From Agrypnia vestita (taxonomy: Eukaryota; Arthropoda; Insecta; Trichoptera; Phryganeidae), in the NCBI GenBank assembly GCA_016648135.1, contig JADDOH010004207.1, forward strand, positions 124,001-188,000: a stretch of 64,000 nt of DNA, read 5' to 3'. How positions within the stretch are numbered: the stretch's first letter is position 1; each line of letters begins with the position of its first letter. This document shows, in pieces, positions 33,785 to 44,970 of this stretch. The notes below the pieces were generated by a model that worked only from the letters and a program-made list of their open reading frames with translations, made no database searches and was not told the origin of the DNA. The translations under genes and the position numbers were made by a program.

Positions 33785-33925
33785 TTTAGATTGATAATGC
33801 TCTCATAAGGCGAAAAGCGTCTCAGAAAATTAAAAAAAGGCAAGATCTAAACAAGTGTTTTTATTTCCATATGTGTTATTATGGAGTTCTTTAAACTTAT
33901 CCCTGAAACAATCAATTTACAACTA
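33785..33925 (+). repeat. Penelope-like 3' scrap, second family
   Basis: AGATTGATAATGCTCTCATA and AGGCGAAAAGCGTCTCAG, then GTGTTTTTATTTCCATATGT, TATTATGGAG and CTTATCCCTGAA. It aligns with 13.2 kb and, inverted, with 41.0 kb. The TTGATAA / GGCGAAA pair is where a hammerhead core would be. Confidence 0.5.
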
Positions 33926-34551
33926 TATTAATATATTTTTTTAATTTATCTGGTCATCCAAACAACTCAAAGTACTGAAATATTCTTGGCTAAAACGGAC
34001 ACTTTCAGGAAAAATTGAGAAACTTTATAAAGTAGTTTGGCGTTTTGAATACTGAACAGAACAAGAAGAATGAATAAATAGTGTTCTGGAAAATTCTGCC
34101 AAGTTTTCCTTCACTCTCTTCCCCCTTATCCACCCAACGGTCTCAAGGGAAATGACCACATTGACTCCTGCATATCCCCTTTTTACTTGCTTATTCATTT
34201 TTCTTACTTTACGCATATTGCATGAAAAATAAAAGGTCGCTTTGTTAAAAGCGTGTTCTATTAATTGTTTTATGTTTTTTTTTTTAATGTTATTGTGTTG
34301 AATTTATTCAAAATACGCTATATGGTTAAGAAAACTAGTCGGTCGTAAATCTTAAATAAGAAATTTTGAAAATAGGAAAGTGTTAATAGTAAATTGAATA
34401 TTATAAATAACCAGTTCCTTTTTACAAATAGTTATCTTTTTATTTGTTTTCATGTTAAGTAGGTACTTCATTATTATCCATTTTCGATATATATATTTTT
34501 TTAATATTGATTGTCCATACTTCGATTTTTAATTTAATTTGTTAGCATACA
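33926..34551. other. No recognisable gene
   Basis: A 63-codon minus frame (34216-34025) is lysine/arginine-rich but unrecognised. AAGTAGGTACTTC near 34457 is a lepidopteran-type string. Confidence 0.4.
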
Positions 34552-34660
34552 ATTGCTTCCTGACAAATGGGTTATATAGGCTTTGAAACATGTTGATAAT
34601 TTTCAATACAGAAGTGGTGAAAATAAAGTTAATTTTTTAAAATTATATTATTTAAATAAA
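34552..34660 (+). repeat. Penelope-like 3' end, ribozyme core decayed
   Basis: CTTCCTGACAAATGGG, then GGCTTTGAAACATGTTGATA, then TTTTCAATACAGAAGTGGTG and AATAAAGTTAATTT. It aligns with the reverse complement of 19.50-19.59 kb (ACATGTTGA, TTTCAATA, AAGTAGTG). CTGACAA replaces CTGACGA, losing an essential G, and the stem pairs poorly. Confidence 0.5.
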
Positions 34661-35707
34661 ATGTATGTTTTTATTGCAAACATCTGAAATGTATATAATA
34701 TATTTATTTAGATTTTATTTAAAGTGAGGTTTTATGATTTCAAAGAAAAATCTTATGCATACAATATGATTAGTGTTATCATCGTAAGTATTCTCAGTGG
34801 TACGGTGAATACATGCTGCCATCTTGTGACCTATTTACTACGCAAAGCACGCATAGCCATGGCGCACACCCGAACGAAGCAGCCTCCTTCTAGGGAGCAG
34901 ATGTGTTTTTTAAGGTCGGCGCGAGGGTTCTAGACTACATTGTCAATCTCATTAAATTTATAACAACCGCATTTTATCACGTCCAATACTAGCATGTAAT
35001 TCATCTTTATTTAAAATAAGATTTTGTGCAATAAACGACCAGGTTCTCTGAGTAACAACCATTCATTCCTTGTTTCATTTACTGTTATTCTTTACTGACC
35101 TGGATTTCACTTGTATAGCTAGTAGACGGTAATATTAAATACTTAATACATTTCCATTATTGCGAACAAAAATTTCTATTACAAATCTCACACAGGTGTC
35201 TGACAAATTCATTAAACATGTATTTTTTTTAATAGAGATATGAACACGGAAGAAATATTGATTAAATATCCTTACTATTTTCAGACTAAGTTGTTTCCTG
35301 GTCTCTTGGAATGAGACTCAAAACATCAACCTTTGCATCACTAGGCAAGAGTCATAACCATAAGACCAACAAGCTACTCTTAGATTAGTATTAGCAATTA
35401 TTGTTGTTAATTAACTTGATTCAATCAACTTATCATTAAATACTCAGAAGCTCTATTAAGCTTCAGGTTTAATTGGATTAATAAATAACGTGCTGCCGCT
35501 TAGGAAACCTTACGATAGTTCGGTGTCTTTTTTCAGTAAATCTGTGCTTAGTAATGTGATAAAATTAGCGAAGCGGTACAAATCGAATACAATCGAAATT
35601 GTGTCCGTTTTGTAAACTAATTTCTAGTATACTAGCCGTAATATACAAAATAATTATTTCTTCTTCAATAAATGCTAAATCATTTTGTGGTGACATTATT
35701 ATTAATA
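34661..35707. other. No recognisable gene
   Basis: A less A+T-rich stretch lies at 34800-34935 (CCATGGCGCACACCCGAACG) inside a 69-codon frame I do not recognise. The remainder is A+T-rich. Confidence 0.35.
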
Positions 35708-35955
35708 TTATAGCTCGACCGTATTCAAAAAGATGTGCGCAAAAAATATGTGTGTTTTTACGATGCAAAAAATGAATACAAAATATGTTTTTCTGGTAAG
35801 TAAGTAACCTTTCTTAAACTAAAACATATGCATTTATTAGGAATATTATATTGAGGCTTGTAATACCGGTTTGCCAGGCAACTTTCCCCCGCTTTCTTCT
35901 TACCGGACAAAGCTAGGGAATGGTCTTTTGATTGTGGTCGACCTATAGTATTATT
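35708..35955 (+). repeat. Left arm of 2-kb inverted-repeat unit
   Basis: It runs from TTATAGCTCGACCG through TTTTTACGATGCAAAAAATG, GGTAAGTAAGTAACC, TTGAGGCTTGTAATACCGG and CCAGGCAACTTTCCCCCGC to GATTGTGGTCGACCTATAGT. The inverse complement with scattered mismatches lies at 37466-37715. The 67-codon minus frame here is incidental. Confidence 0.75.
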
Positions 35956-37334
35956 TTTATTATATAATAATAATAAAGAAATATATGAATGTAATTAACA
36001 AGAATATATTATTGTCAGTCTACTGAAATATAATATCTAGCTTTCAGTTTAAAAAATCAAACTACAGATTAAAAAAATAACTCTACCAACCCAATTCAAA
36101 GAAAATCGACACTTCACTCTAATGTCGTATTACAGTTTTTTTTTCATATTTGTCTGCACATGATACACAAAAAGACCCTGCTATAATAGGCATAGGTACA
36201 TGATGATAATGATTTAGATAAATGATTAAAATACGTTAATAGTGACAATGCCAGTTTACGATGATCTGACATATTCCTGTCATAATTATTATAAATTGAA
36301 TTTTTGTGGAAACAATGGAACAAATGGTTGAAATCAATTGAATTGATTTAAACAAATGGTTGAAATGAATTTCCACTATTTGTTCCATTGAAAGAGAATT
36401 AACGAATATAAATAACTATAATCATCATCAGTTTCTTTTTTTTTTAAGATAAGAATTTTATATTTATTGGAACCAACAAAATGTAAGTACTTATTATTGA
36501 TAATATGTATTATAAATTATTTGTGTCATGATATATTCTACAGTACGGTTCTAAACAAAAAGCCGGGTATTCCTTGCAACAAAAAATGAACTTTTTCTGC
36601 AGGTCTTTTTTTTTAGTTTTATAAATTATTACTGTATTTGTATCATTGCTGTATTTTTTGTAATTATAAAATTTCAAAATTGTTAGTACATTTTGCTTTT
36701 TAAAACATATTCTCCTCATTTTAAAATCTGTATGTCTAAATGTCATAAAAGTCTAGTATACTTTCTCATCCCAGAGGACACTAGAGAAGAAAGCTAGACA
36801 CTTATCTTATTTACTACACTTATTTGCTTTTATTGATAGGTTTTGTGTCCCCAGACAGAATGCCCATATTGTCCTTAGCTGATGTTAACAATTCTGTAAC
36901 AACATAATTCCATTGAAAGTATTGGAGTTGGTAAGGCTCTCATCACGTCGAATGCTATAATAGTAATGTCAGAAATAGGGCTCTTAACGAAATATATTCA
37001 TATAATATCTTTAATGTTTTTGATATTTGATAGTGCTATGCTTAGTGCTTATACTCCTCTAAAATATACAAACAAACACAAAAATATATTACTATTGATG
37101 GATTTGATATTTACATTGTATAAATTTTTATACATGATGAATAATTATTATAAATATTAAATAATATTAACCTTGTTACCTCATTTATCATACATTCTTT
37201 AAGATTTATATTTTATGCACAAATACAATACGCTTCTGCGTATCATCATTAGATATAAATATCATTATTAAACATGCGAGTTACTTTGTGGTGTATGACA
37301 ATTATATTAATTTTCACAAAACTAAATTTAGTAC
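35956..37334. other. Interior of the inverted-repeat unit, no clear gene
   Basis: A+T-rich. Frames at 36746-36510 (78 codons, minus, lysine-rich) and 36966-37160 (64 codons, plus, hydrophobic) are not recognised as transposase or polymerase. A 13-bp inverted pair, CAATGGAACAAAT ... ATTTGTTCCATTG, lies at about 36313-36391. Confidence 0.4.
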
Positions 37335-37402
37335 TACACACACGATTATTTATCTCTGCTAACTCTTGAGAAGCAATCCTTCTCATCATCAGGGTGTTAT
37401 TA
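37335..37402 (-). repeat. Penelope-like 3' end, hammerhead core partly kept
   Basis: Minus strand: CTGATGA (37392-37386), T, stem GAGAAG/CTTCTC around GATTG, then AAGAG where GAAAC is expected, and farther on AGATAAATAATCGTGTGTGT. The CTGATGA and stem II are intact but the GAAA box is altered. Confidence 0.45.
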
Positions 37403-37465
37403 CTAATTTAATCTTAATACAGTGCGATATGGGGGATAGAATCAAAGATCTTTATGATGAATCTT

Positions 37466-37715
37466 TTATAAAATATTATAGATCGACCACAATCAAAAGA
37501 CCATTCCCTAGCTTTGTCCGGTAAGAATAAAGCGGGGGAAAATTGCCTGGCAAGCCCGTATTACAAGCCTCAATATGATATTCCAAATACATATATATTT
37601 TTTAGTTTAAAAAAGGTTACTTACTTACTAGAAAAACTCCTTTTGTGTTCATTTTTTGCATCGTAAAAAGATATATATTTTAGCGCACATTCTTTTGGAT
37701 GCGGTCTAGCTATAA
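37466..37715 (-). repeat. Right arm of 2-kb inverted-repeat unit
   Basis: Inverse complement of 35708-35955: ATAGATCGACCACAATCAAA, AGACCATTCCCTAGCTTTGT, CCGGTAAGAATAAAGCGGGG and GGTTACTTACTTACTAG. Arms of about 250 bp separated by 1.5 kb suit either long terminal inverted repeats of one element or two oppositely inserted copies of one repeat. Confidence 0.75.
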
Positions 37716-38000
37716 GTGTATTTTATTAATCTTTCGATTGCCATAAACTAAAACTTAATTTCAATCGCCTTCTAAAATTCCGAGAAGATATTATTTTTTA
37801 TGCAATGACAATGTATTTCACTGCTATATGTAAATTTTTCGCGATCTGACTCATGTATTTATTTATAATCATTAGTTACTTTACATGTTACTTTGAAATT
37901 AAATTGATTTCTGATCCACTAAATTTAGTTTTTAAGTTGAAAAGAATTTTTATTGACAAGCGTAAATACGTTTAGAAAGCAATCTCTCATAGCGACACAC
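37716..38000. other. No recognisable gene
   Basis: A+T-rich sequence only. Confidence 0.4.
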
Positions 38001-38400
38001 TTCACCAAAGGTGACACGTCCCAAAAACCCTTTTAAACAAATTGCACCATTTGCAAACATCCAACAACGGAACATTTACAATCCAAGTGGCAAAAACTAA
38101 ACAAAAGCGGAACGTTCTAAATCCTGTTCCATTCGGTTTGAAAATCGGATTGCGTCGATCGTCTCCTGTCTGCCGGATCACACCTGATCTCCCATTCACG
38201 GCACGCGCTACATCATTTATAATATGTCGAAAGCCGACGTCTCTGACGGGGAACTACCCCAATAAAGTCGCGGAATGGCGGAGAGAAGGGTCAGGCTGGA
38301 CAGCAGCGAGGATTGGGGGAAGCTGGGGGCGGCTCGTCAAAGGTTCCTGCAGCAATGTCACACCTACTCCTCCAACTGTCATTCAAGCCACCTAATGCGA
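38001..38400. other. Mixed/G+C-rich block with a 117-codon unrecognised frame
   Basis: A plus-strand frame (38042-38395) stays open through a G+C-richer block. It is basic, has no signal peptide, membrane segment or motif that I recognise, and no splice or promoter signals frame it. Openness may simply reflect fewer stop codons at higher G+C. Could be a conserved non-coding element; protein status unproven. Confidence 0.25.
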
Positions 38401-39178
38401 ACTGAATAGTTACTTTACTATTTGAATTATTAAATATTATATATAAAAATTATTAAAATCACATTTTCCGTGACGAAATCCTGAACAGAAATCATTTAAC
38501 CCTAGATCACTAAACACATTTTCAAGTTACAGTGTAACTAAATATTTATCTGACAGACTAAGTAAGGAAATGAAATTTCAATATTTTTTAATTATCATAT
38601 TTATTAGCAAAAAATTAGCTAACAAAGGTAATCCTTTGGCCTTGTTGGAGGAGCGAAGAAATTTTAGTACATAGTGTGGAAATCCTCACGGCGATCCGAG
38701 TCTCCTACGGTGATTTTACAATGATTAATCTTCGGTAACTATTCGTTGGTGACCCTTGGCCCATTATGAGAAGAAAGTGAGCCTTTTGAGTGGTTTAATT
38801 ATTCAAAATGGTCACTAATAATACGGTTGATCTCAGGAACTAAATAGCGTGCGTACACGATGAGTACACGCGGGTCACTAATTTGCTCATTTATAAAGGT
38901 ACTGAGCGGGGCGGGGCAGGGTTACACCGGGAACACCGAATAGGTCGGAGGTATGTAATCTGTGAGACTAATGTTTAGTGGTCTTGGGTTAGTTAAATAT
39001 TAATACAAATATGCATTTGTTTTTATATTTTTATTTTATTGTTTTGAATAAGTTGCTGTAACTGACTCTACTCACTACTTAATTAAAGTATTTTGTACAA
39101 CATACATATATTACATTACATTATGTTTTTTTAAAAATTGATGGATTAATGATAACTATATTCACTTTCCAGAAATTG
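38401..39178. other. No gene; G+C-rich patch at 38.65-38.96 kb
   Basis: The patch includes GGCGATCCGAGTCTCCTACG-like text and GAGCGGGGCGGGGCAGGG (about 38904-38921). A TTTATAAAGG TATA-like string precedes the latter at 38891-38900. No transcript can be inferred. Confidence 0.3.
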
Positions 39179-39350
39179 TGGCTCTTTTTGTCAGTACCGA
39201 ATTAATTATATCTACGTTTTTAGTTTAATATTTCACCTATCGATGAGATGTTCTATCACTCTCGAAACTCGAGTAGAATAATGTATAATGAAACTCATGT
39301 AGAGTAATAGCAGTTTTAGTCCATGTATTTTAAAGATCATCGTGAATCTC
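39179..39350 (+). repeat. G-family repeat, third copy
   Basis: TGGCTCTTTTTGTCAGTACC, CACTCTCGAAACTCGAGTAG, AACTCATGTAGAGTAATAGC and TTTTAAAGATCATCG match 21204-21422 in order. It starts at the same inner edge as the other two copies, marking a true repeat boundary at GGCTC. Confidence 0.55.
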
Positions 39351-39377
39351 TATAGAGTAATCGCCGATTTTTTAAAT

Positions 39378-39660
39378 TGCTTTTATTTTTATTTATTTAT
39401 TAACGCCCTACAGGGCTTTTACAAACAGATAGGTAAAGTTTACATTAATAGAATATATAGTTTAATGAAAATAAAAAGTTAAAATAATAATGACAAAGTG
39501 GTAAGAAAATACTTAAAATACACATACAAATATATTAAGATAAATATAATACAAAGTAAAAAGCAAGTATATAATAAGCAATACGTATACAATCAGTAAT
39601 ACGATAATTTTAATTTTCGCTCATCTAAATTATGCAATGATAGAGACTGCTACTCTGTAG
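39378..39660 (-). repeat. Probable non-LTR retroelement 3' end
   Basis: On the minus strand it ends in a short hairpin GCCCTGTAGGGC followed by GTTAATAAATAAATAAAAAT. A hairpin followed by an AATAAA-like repeat tail also ends the relic at 61.0-61.1 kb (CCACACA ... TGTGTGG, then ATAAATAAATAAAT). No coding part is recognisable. Confidence 0.45.
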
Positions 39661-39942
39661 TAATGACAAAGCAATTCAACGTGTGTTGTACAAGTTAAAG
39701 TTGTGTAACCACTTAATCCAGTGAATGACAGGTCGTGAGCCCTATAAACGACCAATAATTCCATACATATTTTCCCATACAAATAGCTTCGTTTCGGTGA
39801 GACATTTATTATTTATCTTAATTAATGATACTACCTCTGGAAAAAAATCCAGTGATTGTGTTCTTAAAAATTTGAACATACACATAAAAATATTGAATTA
39901 TCATACTTATTCAAAGACACTTTAGTTAAGCATAATTGAATT
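39661..39942. other. No recognisable gene
   Basis: A+T-rich with an unrecognised 66-codon frame (39725-39925). Confidence 0.4.
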
Positions 39943-40499
39943 TATTTTTTACTCCCTTTATATTAACTCGTGGCGTCTGCTTGCTTGCTTGCCGGCTCGC
40001 CGTCAAAAAAAACTTTGGATCGATTTTTGACCCTCTTTCCGTGATCCAATCGAGCTGAAACTTGGCAAGTAGACTCGTGGTGACGATCAAGAAGATCTAT
40101 AAAATTTTCGTTAAAATGTTAATAATTATAGTATAATTTCGGATTTTTAGAAATTTTATTGGTTGTTTCAAATTGGAATCATTTGAAAACTTTGATTAGC
40201 AACGGCGGCCCGATAACGTCGCGAAATATTTTCTAAATTTGAGTTACTCCGTTGGTAGACATAAAAGGTACTTCACTACGAATGTTGAAAATCTAAATTG
40301 ACTGACAAATGTTTTTAGAATTTAATCTTGAAAGCGTGAAGTGTCTTATCAAAGCTCAAAACATCTGACATTTTAGAAATATTTTAAATAACTGTAAGTT
40401 TAGTGTTATGTTATATGTTTTTATTCGTCTTTAATTGTTGTTATATTTTACAAAGAAATCGAGTATAATAAAAACTTGGTTTTTATGGGTTACTTTTTA
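39943..40499 (-). repeat. R-family repeat, copy 3
   Basis: From TTTTTTACTCCCTTTATATT with ACTCGTGGCGTCTGC, through TCCAATCGAGCTGAAACTTG, GTTACTCCGTTGGTAGACAT and AAAGGTACTTCACTACG, to AATAAAAACTTGGTTTTTAT and GGGTTAC. It is collinear along its length with the inverse of the 43.86 kb copy, including the block AAAACATCTGACATTTTAGA. Confidence 0.78.
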
Positions 40500-40529
40500 T
40501 TTTAATTCGATTGATTAATTTGATTTATT

Positions 40530-40875
40530 TTTCAAACCAGTGGCGGAGGTAGCGCCACTGTGTTTACCGTGCAGCTTCTCGTTTTCCTGAGAGTTTCCTC
40601 GCTTCTTAAGTGCATGCATCGGCACACACCACGCTGCCGACTCGGCAGCTGCGCGCCGTGCGCTCGCACGAGTCCAGGAATTATCCCGCGCTTGATATTG
40701 GCGGGAGACGCCATTGTGCTCGGTGCTGTTTGCCCATTATAATCCGCCTATAACGGGATTGTCCGCAGGCACGTGAAATGATCGTAAAACGCTGTGTTGC
40801 GATATTTGAAACCCACGCGGTGTTTACTACCTCTGTGGACATCGATTCGCTAACGATTCTTTGATCGCATGAGCA
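40530..40875. other. G+C-rich unique island
   Basis: Rich in CpG and G+C (GCTGCCGACTCGGCAGC at about 40631-40647 is an inverted pair; GTGCGCTCGCACGAG follows). AGTGGCGG ... CGCCACTG at 40541-40560 forms a short stem. Two 60-codon frames on opposite strands are unrecognised. Candidate regulatory element or exon of an unseen gene. Confidence 0.35.
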
Positions 40876-40959
40876 ACACTTCATAGTGTATATCAGAAGT
40901 TCTCAAGAAAGTACTATTTTTGATGAATTTTGATTAATTTTCTTCGGTTTTCTGTAACA

Positions 40960-41095
40960 TTTTCTTTCGTTGGTGTTCAGTATTCCTTTTGTTTTAAGAT
41001 GAACACATATGGAAATAAAAACATTTGTTTTTACATTAAGACGCGTTTCGCCATATGAGACAATTATCAATCTCACGTCGATCAATCTCATCCAG
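40960..41095 (-). repeat. Penelope-like 3' scrap, second family
   Basis: Minus strand: GAGATTGATAATTGTCTCAT, ATGGCGAAACGCGTCTTAAT, TGTTTTTATTTCCATATGTG. GGCGAAACGCGTC is the cleanest form of this family. ACGCGT is self-complementary, as is the stem III segment in the 51 and 62 kb motifs. Confidence 0.5.
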
Positions 41096-43642
41096 ATTAA
41101 AAATGCGCGCTAAAAGTAAAATATATTTACAAAGGTTATACCTACTTTGAAAGAATGTTTTTTGCTCGACAAGATAATCTTTGTGATTGTACTTTATATT
41201 TTTTATTACATATTATTTACATTTATTATTTTATTTATTTACAGGCTTTCGAAATTTCAAGTAGAAAAAAGCTAGCATTTTCGATTCCTTCTGTTCACGT
41301 CCAATCAAGGTAACAAATCCGTTATGTTTCTTATTGCAAAAGCATTGAAAAACTTGTAGAACATAGGCAAGAGGTTGTAAAAAATAAAAAAGTCATTATT
41401 ATTTAATTTCTTGTATTTTTTGTTGTGTTTTCTTATCCTCTTCATTTGAAAAAACGGATATATTATTAACACTTAATAATTGATTCGATTATGTTTTTAA
41501 ATATGATGATATGTTTTCGTGGGGGTTTAAACATGTTGTTAATTAAAAAATTAATGTATAATACAGGTTCCGTACTCGGGGTTTATTTTTTTTTCATATA
41601 ATAAAAATGAAATATTTTCTTGATGTTTACTTTCAGAAATCACTTACTTATCCACTCGATTCCACCCTCTCTTTGAAATCCGCACGAACTCACATGATAG
41701 TTTATGCGGGAGACGTCATTGGTATCTCACGACACTGTAAAGTATCACTGGTTTACACGAGAACAAGATTTTCCATTTGCGAGTTTTCAATATGTAGAGT
41801 TAAGATAAGTAGATGATATTTGAATAATTTTCTATCTAAATTACTCGACCTTTGCCCATAGAATTTGGCTACTGCAAGAAAAACTGCCGGGTTAAAATTA
41901 ATATAAAGAAAATCACAAGTAAATTAATATTAATGAAACATCTCGAAAGGTGAAAACTATCAATTTATTTTTACACGGGTTGGAGTTAATGAATTGTATT
42001 TAAAAAATAAAAATTAATTAATAAACAATTAACAATTAATTAATTAATTAAGAATTTATTACACTTTTATCTGTAAACCAACATAGACATGAATTTTAAC
42101 AAAAATATACTTTATTACTTTCCTTTTTTTTTAAAAAAAATTATATTGTTAGTGATTTTTTTTTGAAAATAGAATTGAAATAATTGCGTGAAAACAGCTT
42201 CAGAATATACACGAGATGTAACATTGTACCTATGTTTATCCAAATCAAAGGAAAATGTTTCCTTTGAAATACGTGACTCAATACAAAGGCGAAACGGCTG
42301 AGACATGGATACGAGTCATTTCTGTTTGCACCGCTCGTCACTTTCTCAGCCATAATATAGGAAAGTCGTAAAGAAAAAGGAATCGCAAATGTGGCGTGTG
42401 AAATGGTAGAAATATGAAGGATATTTTGCTGTCATTGGGAATTCTTGCCGCATTTATAAGGCAAGAAAAGGGTAAAGAATGTTTCTGTAAAATTACAACT
42501 TCGCAAATATTGTTTGTTTCTTTATCACTCAAAATTCATAAAAACACGTGTTTATGTTTCGTTGCGAGTTTTCTGCCTATTTATTGTTTGAAAGGGATGC
42601 TCGTAAAAATAGATTGAAGGAGATGAATCGATAAACGTGGTATTTTATATAGTCAGAAAGCTTACACCCTTATATAATTTTACACCCCCTTGCCTCTTTT
42701 TCTACATTTAACCCGCTACCGTCTCGTGCACGATTGTTAAAGCTTAGGATCGTTTTCTAAATTCTGGTTTTACTAGCCTTTGCGATCTTAGCCTTATTCT
42801 GTCCTTATTATTTCGCCAATATTTTTTTGCAATTTTCAACTATTTTCACATACCTAATCTATGATGTTTATAGCTTATAATATTAGTAGTTTTATAAAAA
42901 CACCTTTCAACTTTTTCCACTGTTTATCGTTTTTTGCCCGTAACTGTTTTAGCCTACAATGGTCATGTTCAGACTGGTTAATTATTCCTTTAAGCTAAGG
43001 CTTCTATTCAATTTTAATACAGAAACTCTTGACAGTGAGTCTAAATAAAGTTATATGTAGTAGTAAATTTTTAACATATCAAACGTGCCCCGACGATAAA
43101 ATTGAGGAGCTTGGAGGCACTATACAACCGATGACAGGGATGACGCGTTTGAAAATAATCAACTGGCATAACTCTTGATAACTGCTATTGTTTTTATATT
43201 TTGGACGCATTTAAATTTCAAGTATTTCAATTTTAAAATCTCTGCTTGATTATAAAATCAGTTACAAATACATAAATGTGTCTCAATTTCATCAATTGAT
43301 TGGTGATGTTTTTTTCTGAACAATTAAATATGGCGTCGTTATTGAGAAGTTCCTTTTCAAAAAACGTGTTCATTTTCAAAAAAGTCCAAGTACCTACCAA
43401 ATTTCATGTTTTATCAACTTTGAATGTCAAATGAAAGAATGTGAACAATTTGTTTTAAAAACGAATATCTAACAACCACGTCGTTTTTGCAAAAAATAAT
43501 TTCTCTAACATCTCTCTTAATTGTTTTTGGCATGGTGAAAAAACTTTCTTAAAAAACGATCGAAGCATTCATGAACTCGCATATAAACAGAATCTGACAT
43601 CTGACAAAATATGGCATCGTTAGTTCCGATATCACATTTCTG
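41096..43642. other. Long spacer, no supported gene
   Basis: At 41625-41636 TGTTTACTTTCAG looks like a splice acceptor, followed by an open segment to 41816 (SLTYPLDSTLSLKSART and on) of unknown nature. Pairs of minus frames at 42.1-42.5 kb are T-rich chance frames. Two copies of ATATGGCRTCGTTA occur at about 43329 and 43611. Confidence 0.35.
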
Positions 43643-43724
43643 CCACATGTGCCGCTACTACACGTTCCGCTAAATGCTCCGCTGCAACATGTTCCGCTAC
43701 ATGCTGCATGCGTAGCTTCCGTTA
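43643..43724 (+). repeat. Degenerate 14-bp minisatellite
   Basis: About five to six units related to ACATGTTCCGCTAC: CACATGTGCCGCTACT, ACACGTTCCGCTAA, ATGCTCCGCTGCA, ACATGTTCCGCTAC, then ATGCTGCATGCG. The repeated TCCGCT core is obvious against A+T-rich flanks. Confidence 0.65.
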
Positions 43725-43860
43725 CAATATAAATTTTACCCTAAATGCGCCAAAAGAAGTATAACTTCAAAAATAGTGTATACCCTTCACGTGCGCACAA
43801 TTTAATTGTTTTAAGTTTTAAAAAAAGTGCGATATGAAATGACTATTTTATTTTTAGATG

Positions 43861-44411
43861 TAAAAAAACTAACCCATAAAAACCAAGTTTTAATTCTACT
43901 CCCTTTCTTTGTAAAATATAACAACAATTAAAGACGAATTAAAACATATAACATAACACTAAACTTACAGTAATTTAATATATTTCTAAAATGTCTGATG
44001 TTTTGAGCTTTGATAAGACACTTCATGCTTTGAAGATTAAAGTCTAAAAGTATTTGTCAGTCAATTTAAATACTCGAAATTCATAGTGAAGTACCTATTA
44101 TGTATACTGACGGAGTAATTCAAATTTTGAAAATATCCCGCGACGTTATCGGGCCGCCGTTGCCAGTAATCAAACTTTTGTAATGATTCCAATTTGAAAA
44201 AAATTGAAAAATACAAAATTATTCTATAATTATTATTATTTTTTAACGAAAATTTGATAGATCTTCTTGATCGTCGCCACGAGTCTGATTGCAAAGTTTC
44301 AGCTCGATTAGATCACGGGAAAAGGGTCAAAAATCGATCCAAAGTTTTTTCGACGGCAAGCCGGCAAGCAAGCAAGCAGACGCCACGAGTTGATACAAAG
44401 GGAGTAAAAAA
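43861..44411 (+). repeat. R-family repeat, copy 4 (most complete)
   Basis: It starts TAAAAAAACTAACCCATAAA and CCAAGTTTTAATTCTACTCC and ends AGACGCCACGAGTTGATAC with AAAGGGAGTAAAAAA. The interior has AATGTCTGATGTTTTGAGCT, GTGAAGTACCTATTATG, CGACGTTATCGGGCCGCCG and GATCTTCTTGATCGTCGCCA. TACTCCCTTT near the left end and AAAGGGAGTA at the right end are inverse complements. Open frames across it are incidental. Confidence 0.78.
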
Positions 44412-44931
44412 GCTGAACCGTTCTCCGACAAAGCGCATAGAAATAAATGCTCCGCTAATAAATCAAAAGAAAAATCAATTCCCGGTTTCTCGTAAATCAT
44501 CGATCTTTTTCAGATACATTGAGAAAAGTTCGCCGAAGTTCGGTTATGATAAACTTCAAACGTACCCTAGCAAACTGTCTGAGAAGAAATAATTAAATTT
44601 CCACTCTAGATGAAGAGAAAGTCTTGACAAGTTGGAAAAGGGAATTTTTCCCTCTCTTAAGAAATGGTTAACGTCATTCTACTATTGAGCGGGCGTAAAG
44701 GAACTATTGGAAAAATGGAAAACTAGTTCAATCTACCGCTAGCTCGGTGTTAAATCTTGGAAATGAAAGAGCTTCTCGTACGTACTGAGGATATAAATTA
44801 TTTCTGTGAATAAATTAGTTTTTCTCTCTTCTTTCAGAAATATTATACAAGATATTCTAGAACTTCCTCTGCAAAGTTTAAACGATAGAATGAAGCTTTG
44901 ATGAAAACTACTATTACTAAATATAAAAATT
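44412..44931. other. No recognisable gene
   Basis: The 112-codon frame starting at 44254 is half inside the R repeat and runs out to 44592; it shows no domain. TTCTAGAACTTCC near 44855 is an imperfect heat-shock-like string. Confidence 0.4.
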
Positions 44932-44970
44932 GAGGGTTATAAAAGCAAAGGCAGCAATATACCGGGGTGT
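44932..44970 (+). repeat. Solo M1 terminal fragment
   Basis: GAGGGTTATAAAAGCAAAGG and CAGCAATATAC match the M1 left end exactly in order, then homology stops at CCGGGGTG. Only one end is left. Confidence 0.6.

Noticed and set aside
38042..38395. 117-codon plus frame as a gene
   Set aside because: Stays open mainly because the block has higher G+C; no motif, no transcript signals. Kept only as an unrecognised block.
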